64,000 nucleotides of DNA from Chloracidobacterium thermophilum B (GTDB taxonomy: Bacteria; Acidobacteriota; Blastocatellia; Chloracidobacteriales; Chloracidobacteriaceae), in contig NC_016024.1 in the NCBI RefSeq assembly GCF_000226295.1, positions 1,657,501 through 1,721,500 on the forward strand. Reading direction: 5' to 3'. Below are positions 17,226-25,022 of the stretch, one piece after another. The first letter of the stretch is position 1, and the number at the start of each line of letters is the position of its first letter. Position numbers and translations under genes: made by a program. Under the pieces are notes generated by a model, which was not told the DNA's origin, made no database searches, and saw only the letters and a program-made list of their open reading frames with translations.

Positions 17226-18065
17226 TCAACGCAACCAACCGGGGGGGACCCCCAAACGCCGGGCTTCTTCCTGCAAGACCGTGTATTGCACATACAACCC
17301 GGTCAGCCGCGCCTGGGCATCCCGGATGCGCTCATTGACGTTGATCAGTTCCCGTTTTTCAGCCGTCATGACTTCCTGTGGCACCAGCACCCGGTTGCCG
17401 AAAGCATCCCGCCCCAAAAGAAAGGTTGTTCCTTGTTGGTCAATCCGGCGTTGCAGCCCCTGAGCCTGGCTGGACAGCGAACGGATGATTTCCTGCTGGG
17501 TGTAGATTTCTATCAGAAGACTCCGCGCCCGCCCACGCCAGTAGGCTTCGTCATTCGCCCTCGCCAGGTTCGGGTCCGGGCTGGACGAAACCGAACCGGT
17601 CGTCCGTTCCGCCGTATTTGGCACCGGCGCACTCTGCCGGGGACGCGCCGCCGCATGGCGCAGCGTGCCGCCAAAATCGGCATTGGTCAGCGTGCGCACC
17701 GGCTTCTGCGCCGTCGTGGAAGCTGGTTTGGAAGTGGTTGGAGATGGTGGCGTCGCCGCAACTGGCGGTATTGGGTGCCCGTTGGCACCAATGGGGCGGG
17801 GTGGGCGAGCCTGCGCCCGAAAAGCACCATCCCTCTGCCCGTTGACCCGCTCAGTCGCCGCAATGTCAATGTTGGCCAGCGCAATTGAAATCCGCCGCCC
17901 GTCGGAGGTCGTAAAAATCGCCACTTCGTTGACAATGCGGTACTCGTCCCGCACTTCCAGCCGTTTCCCATCCCGGAGCACCAGCACGTAATCAGCGGCC
18001 AAGGCCACACCTGACCACAGTGCCATCCCCAGCCAGACGACCGTTGCGGCTACCCAGCGTGTCAT
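17226..18065 (-). CDS. Exported coiled-coil protein of unknown function
   Basis: A 279-residue exported protein. The start at 18065 is set by GAGGAGG 8 bases upstream; a signal peptide follows (VAATVVWLGMALWSGVALAA). A small beta domain (about 22-70, YVLVLRDGKRLEVRDEY and GRRISIALANIDI) is of a kind seen in many acidobacterial exported proteins. A Pro/Thr/Ser-rich linker (about 75-175) and a C-terminal coiled coil (about 190-275, with ARSLLIEIYTQQEIIRSLSS) follow. Periplasmic location is likely. It is probably co-transcribed with the VWA protein and is divergent from guaA. Confidence 0.75.
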   Translation of the reverse strand: MTRWVAATVVWLGMALWSGVALAADYVLVLRDGKRLEVRDEYRIVNEVAIFTTSDGRRISIALANIDIAATERVNGQRDGAFRAQARPPRPIGANGHPIPPVAATPPSPTTSKPASTTAQKPVRTLTNADFGGTLRHAAARPRQSAPVPNTAERTTGSVSSSPDPNLARANDEAYWRGRARSLLIEIYTQQEIIRSLSSQAQGLQRRIDQQGTTFLLGRDAFGNRVLVPQEVMTAEKRELINVNERIRDAQARLTGLYVQYTVLQEEARRLGVPPGWLR

Positions 18066-18187
18066 CGCGTTCCTCCTCATCGAAAGCCGGCTTTTTCCTG
18101 AAAACGCTTCCCTGGATGGGCCCTGAGACGTGTTACACAAACGATAGCACGTCATTTTGCCATTCGGCGATATAACGTGCTTAGATA

Positions 18188-19765
18188 GTGCCAGGTTTCA
18201 CCCCAACAACGGCGGCCACGCCCGTGATTCACTCGGAAATTGCCCTCATTCTTGACTTTGGCTCGCAGTACACCCAGCTCATCGCCCGCCGCACCCGTGA
18301 ACTGGGGATTTACTGCGAGATTGTTCCGTGTCACACGCCAGTGGATGAAATTCGCGCCAAAGCGCCCCGCGCCCTGGTGCTCTCTGGCGGGCCGGCTTCA
18401 GTCTATGCCGCCGATGCCCCGCACTGCGATCCCGGTGTGTTTGCGCTGGGCGTCCCCATCCTTGGCATCTGCTACGGCCTGCAAACCATCGCCGCCCGGT
18501 TTGGCGGAACGGTGGCCCCTTCAACCCGCCGCGAGTTTGGCGCGGCACGCCTGCGGCAGTACCAGACCAGCCGCCTGTTTGCAGGATTGCCGGAGGAATT
18601 TGATGTCTGGATGAGCCACGGCGACCACGTGGTGCAGCCACCGCCGGGATTTACCGTCACTGCGCAAACGGAGGACGCACTCGGCGCGCTCGAAGACCCG
18701 GCGCGGCAGCTTTACGGCTTGCAGTTTCACCCGGAAGTCGTCCACACCCCGCTTGGGCGGGACATCCTGCGCAACTTTTTCATCGGCATTGCCGGCATGC
18801 GGGCCGACTGGAACATGCAGAGTTTCGTCGAGGCCGCCATCGCCGACATCCGCGCCCGGATTGGACCCACTGGACGCGCCATCTGCGGACTTTCCGGCGG
18901 CGTTGACTCGGCGGTTGCAGCGGCGCTTGTGGCAGAAGCCATCGGCGACCGCCTGACCTGCCTGTTCGTGGATAACGGCCTGTTGCGGCTGGGCGAATTT
19001 GACGAGGTGCTGGCAACCTTCCGGGATACGATGCACCTGAACGTCCGGGGCATCGCCGCCGGCGAACGCTTCCTGACGGCCCTGGCCGGCGTGGATGATC
19101 CCGAAGCCAAGCGCAAAACCATTGGACGGGTGTTTGTTGAGGTCTTTCAGGAAGAGGCCGCCAGACTTGGGCAGGTAGAGTTTCTCGTCCAGGGCACACT
19201 CTACCCGGATGTCATTGAATCTGTGTCGGTCAAGGGGCCGTCGGCGGTCATCAAGAGCCACCACAACGTCGGTGGTCTGCCCGAAACGCTCCACCTGAAA
19301 CTGGTCGAGCCGCTCCGCGAGCTGTTCAAGGACGAAGTGCGCGCTGTCGGCCGGCAGCTTGGCCTGCCGGAAGCCCTGCTGCGGCGGCATCCTTTTCCCG
19401 GCCCGGGGCTGGCCGTACGCATCGTCGGAGAAGTCACCCCGGCGCGGGTGGCCCTGCTGCAACGCGCCGATGCCATTGTCACGGAAGAAATCCGCGCGGC
19501 CGGGCTGTATGACGACATCTGGCAGGCTTTCGCCGTGCTGCTGCCGGTACGCAGTGTGGGTGTGATGGGTGATGAGCGGACGTATGAGCACGTCTGCGCC
19601 ATCCGCGCCGTCACCAGCCAGGACGGGATGACCGCCGACTGGGTCCGCCTACCCTACGACGTACTGCATCGGATCAGCCGCCGCATCATTGCCGAAGTGC
19701 GGGGCATCAACCGCGTGACGTACGATATTTCCTCGAAGCCGCCGGCCACCATCGAGTGGGAATGA
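18188..19765 (+). CDS. guaA: GMP synthase (glutamine-hydrolysing)
   Basis: Converts XMP to GMP with ATP and glutamine. 525 residues. The class I glutaminase domain has the nucleophile Cys in ILGICYGLQ and the catalytic His/Glu in [10 protein letters not shown]. The ATP-pyrophosphatase domain begins [17 protein letters not shown] (PP-loop). The C-terminal dimerisation domain ends [14 protein letters not shown], the invariant GuaA ending. The start appears to be GTG at 18188. guaB is not in the window. Confidence 0.97.
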   Translation: MPGFTPTTAATPVIHSEIALILDFGSQYTQLIARRTRELGIYCEIVPCHTPVDEIRAKAPRALVLSGGPASVYAADAPHCDPGVFALGVPILGICYGLQTIAARFGGTVAPSTRREFGAARLRQYQTSRLFAGLPEEFDVWMSHGDHVVQPPPGFTVTAQTEDALGALEDPARQLYGLQFHPEVVHTPLGRDILRNFFIGIAGMRADWNMQSFVEAAIADIRARIGPTGRAICGLSGGVDSAVAAALVAEAIGDRLTCLFVDNGLLRLGEFDEVLATFRDTMHLNVRGIAAGERFLTALAGVDDPEAKRKTIGRVFVEVFQEEAARLGQVEFLVQGTLYPDVIESVSVKGPSAVIKSHHNVGGLPETLHLKLVEPLRELFKDEVRAVGRQLGLPEALLRRHPFPGPGLAVRIVGEVTPARVALLQRADAIVTEEIRAAGLYDDIWQAFAVLLPVRSVGVMGDERTYEHVCAIRAVTSQDGMTADWVRLPYDVLHRISRRIIAEVRGINRVTYDISSKPPATIEWE

Positions 19766-19862
19766 GCCGGCGCGGGGCCGGTTGGAACCTGTCCACGCCT
19801 GGAAAACCCGGTCAGGCTACCGTAACACCCAGTCTGTCGGGCGATATGGTGGAGAAGGGCGT

Positions 19863-20918
19863 ATGAGCACAAAGCCAGACCGTTTTCCCGATGACTATGC
19901 CAACTGGTTGGCTGGTATCAGGCAGCGCATCGTCGCCGCCCGCCAGCGCGCAGCCCTGGCGGCCAATGCCGAATTGATCGGGCTGTACTGGCAGATCGGC
20001 CACGAGATTCTGGATCGGCAGCGCTCCGCTCAGTGGGGCGACAAGGTGCTTGACCGGCTGGCGCGCGATTTGCGCGAAGCTTTCCCGGAAATAAAAGGTT
20101 TTTCGTCCAGAAACCTGAAATACATGCGGTATTTTGCCGAGCACTGCCCCCAGCAGGCATTTGGGCAGCAGTCTGCTGCCCAATTACCGTGGTTTCACAT
20201 CGTCACCCTGCTGACCAAGCTGGCTGCGCCAGAAACACGCGAATGGTATGCCCGTCGCGCCATTGCTGAGGGTTGGTCCCGTGCCACGCTGGAAGTCAGT
20301 ATCCGCAATCGCCTGCACGAACGGCAGGGCCGGGCCGTCACCAACTTTGACGCCCACCTGCCGGCGCCGCAGTCACAACTGGCGCACGAAACGCTGAAAG
20401 ACCCGTATCTTTTCGATTTTCTGGGTCTGGGCGATGACGCCCATGAGCGCGACATCGAAAATGCCCTGATGCGGCACATCACCCGCTTTCTACTCGAATT
20501 GGGCCATGGTTTTGCCTTTGTCGGGCAGCAGTACCGGCTGGAGGTCGGCGACCAGGAGTTTTTCATCGATCTTTTGTTCTATCACACGCGGCTCAAGTGC
20601 TACGTGGTGGTTGAACTCAAGGCGGGCGCGTTCAAGCCTGAGCATGCCGGGCAGTTGAACTTCTACCTCACCGCTGTGGATCGGCAGATCAAAGCGCCGG
20701 ATGACAAGCCCACCATCGGTCTGCTGCTGTGCAAAACAAAGAACCGGCTGGTGGCGGAATATGCCCTGTCAGGCATTGACAAGCCGATGGGCGTGGCGGA
20801 ATACCAGCTTGTGCGCGCTCTGCCTGAGCCGTTGCTGACCAATCTGCCCACGGTCGAGGAACTGGAAACCGAGCTGGGTGCTGTCGAGGCAGACACACCC
20901 GAAAGGAGCAAGGCGTGA
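19863..20918 (+). CDS. DUF1016/YhcG-type PD-(D/E)XK nuclease
   Basis: A 351-residue two-domain protein. The N-terminal DUF1016 helical domain has ANAELIGLYWQIGHEIL and GFSSRNLKYMRYFAE. The C-terminal restriction-like nuclease domain has FIDLLFYHTRLKCYVVVELK, in which the Asp and the ExK form the metal site. Relatives (YhcG/PDDEXK_9) occur in mobile and defence regions and beside restriction systems. The ATG at 19863 has GGAGAAGG just upstream. Its stop overlaps the GTG start of the following antitoxin gene, so the two are coupled. No restriction-modification gene is nearby. Confidence 0.9.
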   Translation: MSTKPDRFPDDYANWLAGIRQRIVAARQRAALAANAELIGLYWQIGHEILDRQRSAQWGDKVLDRLARDLREAFPEIKGFSSRNLKYMRYFAEHCPQQAFGQQSAAQLPWFHIVTLLTKLAAPETREWYARRAIAEGWSRATLEVSIRNRLHERQGRAVTNFDAHLPAPQSQLAHETLKDPYLFDFLGLGDDAHERDIENALMRHITRFLLELGHGFAFVGQQYRLEVGDQEFFIDLLFYHTRLKCYVVVELKAGAFKPEHAGQLNFYLTAVDRQIKAPDDKPTIGLLLCKTKNRLVAEYALSGIDKPMGVAEYQLVRALPEPLLTNLPTVEELETELGAVEADTPERSKA

Positions 20919-21206
20919 ACCGTGACACGGCAACCCAAATCCTGGCCGGGGCCAAGCCCGAGTTACAGCGGCGTTTTGGCGTGACGCGGCTGGCCCTGTT
21001 TGGCTCCACGGCGCGCAACGAGGCACACAGCGACAGCGATGTGGATGTGCTGGTTGCCTTCGACGGTCCAGCCAGCGCCGGGCGTTATTTTGGTGTGCAG
21101 TTCTATCTGGAAGACCTACTGGGCTTGCCCCGTCGATCTGGTAACGGAAAAGGCGCTGCGCGCAGAACTCAAACCCTTTATCGAACGTGAGGCAATCCAT
21201 GTCTGA
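20915..21206 (+). pseudogene. MNT-type nucleotidyltransferase antitoxin, frameshifted
   Basis: Begins GTG at 20915, overlapping the nuclease stop by 4 bases. It carries the minimal nucleotidyltransferase motif LFGSTARNEAHSDSDVDVLV (GSx10DxD), as in MntA antitoxins that AMPylate or neutralise HEPN toxins. After FYLEDLLGLP the frame is wrong. Reading from CCC in place of CCCC (21128-21131) restores VDLVTEKALRAELKPFIERE and a normal end at 21206. A one-base insertion, real or a sequencing error, truncates the protein to a different tail at 21190. The usual downstream HEPN partner is absent, so this is an orphan remnant. Confidence 0.8.
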
Positions 21207-21311
21207 GCGCACAAGGCATCACGGCGGCTCACCGAATTTCCCAAAGTTTGCGTGGCAATGATTTTATGTGCTTTCCGGGACGACTTACGATTGCGCAGGA
21301 GTAGATAAACG

Positions 21312-22127
21312 ATGTTCGTGGATTCACACTGTCACGTGGACTTTCACAGCTACGACGAAGACCGGGAGGAAGTCCTCAACCGGGCACGCGCTGCCGGCGT
21401 CGGGATGATGCTTGAAATCTGCGGCGGCGACATTGCCCGTGGCTCGCTTGACATCGGTATGCGCATCGTTGACCGTGAACCCGACATCTACGGCGCGGTC
21501 GGGGTACACCCCCACGATGCCGCCGCTTATGACCCCTCGCTCGAAGCCAAACTGCTCGATCTGATGACGCATCCGAAAGTCATTGCCTGGGGCGAAATCG
21601 GGCTGGATTACTACTATGACCGCTCACCACGTGACGTACAGCGGCGCGTCTTTGCCCGCCAGATGACCCTTGCCCGCGAACGCCAGCTTCCCATCATCCT
21701 GCACATCCGGGACGCTGACGAAGACATGATCGCCATGCTGCGCGACTACTGGACAGGCGTCGAACGGCCCGGCATCTTCCACTGCTTCAGCGGCTCGTGG
21801 AAGCTCATGGAAGCTGGCGTCGAGCTGGGCTTCCACATTTCCTTTTCCGGCAACGTCACCTTCAGGAAAAACCACGAGTTGCGCGAGATCGCCCGTGCCG
21901 TGCCGCGTGAACGTCTGCTGATTGAAACCGACTGCCCCTTCCTGTCGCCGGAACCCTACCGTGGCAAACGCAATGAGCCGGTGCGCGTCATTGAAGTCGC
22001 CCGCCAGTTGGCACAGCTTCACGAAATGGATGTCGCCGACCTCGGCCGGCTGACGACCATGAACTTCTGCCGCCTTTTCCGGCTTGAAGCCGCCGCGCCC
22101 TCGGCGGTAACCACTGCCAAGGCATGA
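21312..22127 (+). CDS. tatD: TatD-family metal-dependent hydrolase/DNase
   Basis: 271 residues with a TIM-barrel amidohydrolase fold. Metal ligands: the HxH in DSHCHVDFHS, Glu in IAWGEIGLDYYY, His in PIILHIRDADED, His in GIFHCFSGS, and Asp in LLIETDCPFLSPEPYRG. Family members are 3'-5' exonucleases on DNA or RNA and D-aminoacyl-tRNA deacylase-like hydrolases. Length is normal. The next gene starts directly after its stop, indicating an operon. Confidence 0.93.
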   Translation: MFVDSHCHVDFHSYDEDREEVLNRARAAGVGMMLEICGGDIARGSLDIGMRIVDREPDIYGAVGVHPHDAAAYDPSLEAKLLDLMTHPKVIAWGEIGLDYYYDRSPRDVQRRVFARQMTLARERQLPIILHIRDADEDMIAMLRDYWTGVERPGIFHCFSGSWKLMEAGVELGFHISFSGNVTFRKNHELREIARAVPRERLLIETDCPFLSPEPYRGKRNEPVRVIEVARQLAQLHEMDVADLGRLTTMNFCRLFRLEAAAPSAVTTAKA

Positions 22128-24047
22128 ATGACCCTGCTGCGTCAAGCCGCCCTTGATCTCGTCATTGTCGGGCTGCTGTTTTCCGGCCTTCGCTTTGGCG
22201 GCCGGGTGTGCCGGCGTCTGCTCCTGCCCGGCGCTGGTCATAGCACCCTTGACGACCTCGCCCTGGGGGGCATTGGTGCAGCCTGGCTGATCTTTGCAGC
22301 CCAGACGTTCGGCAGTTACGGGCGGCCGCTGGCGCTGCTGCTCCTTGGCCTTGGCGTGCTGGGGCTGCTTGACCGCGCGTGGTGGACAGCCCTTGCCGGG
22401 GGCTGGACGCACTGGCGACGGATGGTATGGGTGGAACGCGCCGCACTGGGTGTCCTTCTCATCAGCTTCGGCAGCGCCGGCCTTGCCGCTCTGGCTCCGC
22501 CTACGGCCAAGGACGCGCTCGTGTATCACCTCGCCGTCCAGAAGACCTATCTGGCGGCCGGGCGCTTCGTCGAACTTCCCAACAACATCTTTGCCTACTT
22601 CCCACAGTTGGTCGAAGGGCTGTACGCCTGCGGCATGAGCGTCGGGAGTGACCGGACGGCCGCGCTCATCCACACTGGCTTCGGACTGCTGCTGTGCCTT
22701 GGTACGTACCGGCTGGCCCGCGCCACGGGGCTGTCGTCCACCGGCGGATGGCTGGCGGCCGCCGTTCTCGCCAGCACCCCCATGGTCTGGCTCGAAGCCG
22801 GCTGGCCCTATGTGGATTTGGCGCTGGCGTTCTACGTCGTACAGGCGCTGCACCGCCTTCTGGACTGGCACGCCACAGGCCGCACTTCGGCGCTGGTGCT
22901 GGCCGGCGTGTTTTTTGGCGGCGCGGCCAGCATCAAATACCTGGCACTGCCGCTGGCGCTGGCGCTGACACCGGTACTGCTGGGATGGCTGGCGGCAACA
23001 TCCCGGAAATCTTCCCCGGAGCCGTCCATCGGGCGTGTCATTCAGACCCTGGCGCTGTTTTTCGGGCCGCTGCTGGTCGTCGCCGCGCCATGGTACGGGC
23101 GCAATCTGTGGCTGGTTCACAACCCGGTCTTCCCGCTGCTCTACACCCTGTTTCCGACGCAGAGCGCCGGTTGGGATGCTGACCGCGCCCGCCTGCATCT
23201 GCTGTTTCTGCAGGGCTACGGCAGCGCCACGAAAGACTGGCTCGACTATCTTGCCCTCCCCTGGCGGGTGTGCTGGCTGGCCCGCACTGACGACATCCGG
23301 CACTACGACGGCGAAGTTGGTGCGGTTTATTTCCTGTTCGTTCCGGCGCTGGCGCTGTGGCGGTGGATGGACAGCCGCCTGCGGGGACTGACCGCCTTTG
23401 CCGGCCTGTTCTTCGGGCTGTGGGCGCTGTCGTCGCAGCAGGTACGTTTTCTGCTTCCCGTCCTGCCAGCGGCAGCAGTGGTGAACGTCTGGTTTGCCGC
23501 CGACTGGCTTGGCGTCAACCGGGGTTTGCGCCGGATTGGTCTCATCTGCCTGGGACTGTTCATCACGGCCAATGCTCTGCGCACGGCTGATCTGGCCGTC
23601 GAAGGACAGGCTGTTGCAGCCGGGCTGGGTCTTGTTCCGTCCCAGGACTACCTTCGGTCGAAGCTGCCCGAATACGAACTTTTCCGCTTTCTTGCCGAGA
23701 ACACCGAACCACAGGCGCACATCTGGCTGGTCACGACCGGGGCGCGGACGTACTACCTCGAACGCCCGTTTCTGACCGATTACGCTTTTGAGGGCTACAC
23801 TCTGGCGCGTCTTGTCCGGGGCACCCGCACGGCAGATGAGCTGGCCACAGCCGTGGCCCGGCTCGATGTGGACTGGCTGCTCATCGCGCCCGGCATCGTA
23901 CTGGGTCCACAGACCACGCCGTTTGAAAACGAAGCTGAACGGGCACGATTTGTGGCGTACCTGCGGAGGTACGCCACGCTCGTCCGGCAGGATGGGCAAC
24001 TGGCCCTGTTTCGGTTGGAAGGGGTAGGCGCCGAACCTGCCCGTTAG
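22128..24047 (+). CDS. GT39-like polytopic membrane glycosyltransferase
   Basis: 639 residues with about ten to twelve membrane segments and a C-terminal soluble part. The first large loop has APPTAKDALVYHLAVQKTYL and NNIFAYFPQLVEGLY, a layout seen in family 39 / ArnT-like enzymes that use polyprenyl-phosphate sugars. The Asp in AKDALVYH may be the catalytic base. The acceptor is unknown. The start codon abuts the stop of tatD. An open frame of 791 codons runs antisense to this gene and tatD and is rejected as a shadow. Confidence 0.75.
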   Translation: MTLLRQAALDLVIVGLLFSGLRFGGRVCRRLLLPGAGHSTLDDLALGGIGAAWLIFAAQTFGSYGRPLALLLLGLGVLGLLDRAWWTALAGGWTHWRRMVWVERAALGVLLISFGSAGLAALAPPTAKDALVYHLAVQKTYLAAGRFVELPNNIFAYFPQLVEGLYACGMSVGSDRTAALIHTGFGLLLCLGTYRLARATGLSSTGGWLAAAVLASTPMVWLEAGWPYVDLALAFYVVQALHRLLDWHATGRTSALVLAGVFFGGAASIKYLALPLALALTPVLLGWLAATSRKSSPEPSIGRVIQTLALFFGPLLVVAAPWYGRNLWLVHNPVFPLLYTLFPTQSAGWDADRARLHLLFLQGYGSATKDWLDYLALPWRVCWLARTDDIRHYDGEVGAVYFLFVPALALWRWMDSRLRGLTAFAGLFFGLWALSSQQVRFLLPVLPAAAVVNVWFAADWLGVNRGLRRIGLICLGLFITANALRTADLAVEGQAVAAGLGLVPSQDYLRSKLPEYELFRFLAENTEPQAHIWLVTTGARTYYLERPFLTDYAFEGYTLARLVRGTRTADELATAVARLDVDWLLIAPGIVLGPQTTPFENEAERARFVAYLRRYATLVRQDGQLALFRLEGVGAEPAR

Positions 24048-24067
24048 CGGTTGGGTGGCCGTGACCT

Positions 24068-24811
24068 TCAGGCGGCTCTGGCCCCCGTGAGGATTTCCTG
24101 CATCCGGGCGCGGGCCTTGTGCAGTTGCGACTTCGATGTGCCGGCGCTGATGCCGAGCAGACCGCCGATTTCCTCGTGCTCATAACCGTTCAGGTCGTGC
24201 AGGATGAGCACGGTACGATACCCACGGGGCAGCTTTTTGACGGCGGACAGCAGCGCCAGCTTGTCCACAAGTGGCGTCTGCGATTGCCGGATCATGACCG
24301 GCGTGACTTCTTCCGGCATATCGCCTTCTTCAGTCACGCTCTCCATCCGGTTGGACTTTTTGCGGAAGTGCATCAGCACCTGATTGACGGCAATCCGGTG
24401 CAGCCAGGTGGTGAACGCCGCTTCGCCACGGAAGCTGTCCAGCTTGCGGAGCACCTGTACAAACACCTCCTGGGTCAGGTCTTCCGCATCATCCGGGTTG
24501 CCAGTCATGCGCAGGCAGATGGCATAGACCCGCCGGTAATGCTGGCGGTAAAGGGTTTCAAAAGTTTCGGCTGCCGCCGGCGAAGGCGGCTCCGGTTCCG
24601 TCGTGGACTCCGGGGTGACATCTTCTTCCAGTTCTGCAACTTCATCCAAACCGGGAACGCCCGGTTCGAGACCAAATTCGCGTCCCAGCAGATGGTTTTC
24701 AGATATATCGCCAAGTGAACTGTCGGCAAAGTCAGATGAGGGAGGAAACGTGGCAGGCGAGGGGGTAAAGGCGACTGAAAATAAGCTGTCTTCAGTTGTC
24801 AAACGGCACAT
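24068..24811 (-). CDS. ECF-type RNA polymerase sigma factor
   Basis: 247 residues. Region 2 is AETFETLYRQHYRRVYAICL, PDDAEDLTQEVFVQVL and AAFTTWLHRIAVNQ. Region 4 is LPRGYRTVLILHDLNGYEHE followed by EIGGLLGISAGTSKSQLHKA. The ATG at 24811 is set by AGGAGG upstream. Unusually for an ECF sigma, about 85 acidic residues (Glu/Asp/Pro/Ser-rich) precede region 2; these may be regulatory. No anti-sigma gene is adjacent, and the target promoters are unknown. The 211 bases upstream contain repeated CCGGCCGG patches but no clear promoter. Confidence 0.88.
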   Translation of the reverse strand: MCRLTTEDSLFSVAFTPSPATFPPSSDFADSSLGDISENHLLGREFGLEPGVPGLDEVAELEEDVTPESTTEPEPPSPAAAETFETLYRQHYRRVYAICLRMTGNPDDAEDLTQEVFVQVLRKLDSFRGEAAFTTWLHRIAVNQVLMHFRKKSNRMESVTEEGDMPEEVTPVMIRQSQTPLVDKLALLSAVKKLPRGYRTVLILHDLNGYEHEEIGGLLGISAGTSKSQLHKARARMQEILTGARAA

Positions 24812-25022
24812 GATGGAAAAGCCTCCTAATCGTGAACTGGCAATCACTGGCTTTATGCGTAGGCAAAGGGCGTGCCAAAGCCCCCGGAAGACCGGCTGGG
24901 AAAGGACAACCTGGTTGTTTTCCACTATTTGGTGAACAAAAAGCACAGCCGGCCGGGCGTGGTCGGAAACAACCACAGCCGGCCGGCTTCTCCAGGTGCA
25001 CGATTTGGTGCAGCGGCGGCCC

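Noticed and set aside
18148-18176. Promoter for guaA with TATAAC as -10
   Set aside because: No acceptable -35 box lies 16-18 bases upstream.
21624-23999. Minus-strand open frame of 791 codons
   Set aside because: Antisense to tatD and the GT39-like gene; its translation is low-complexity, rich in Gln, Arg, Pro and Gly.
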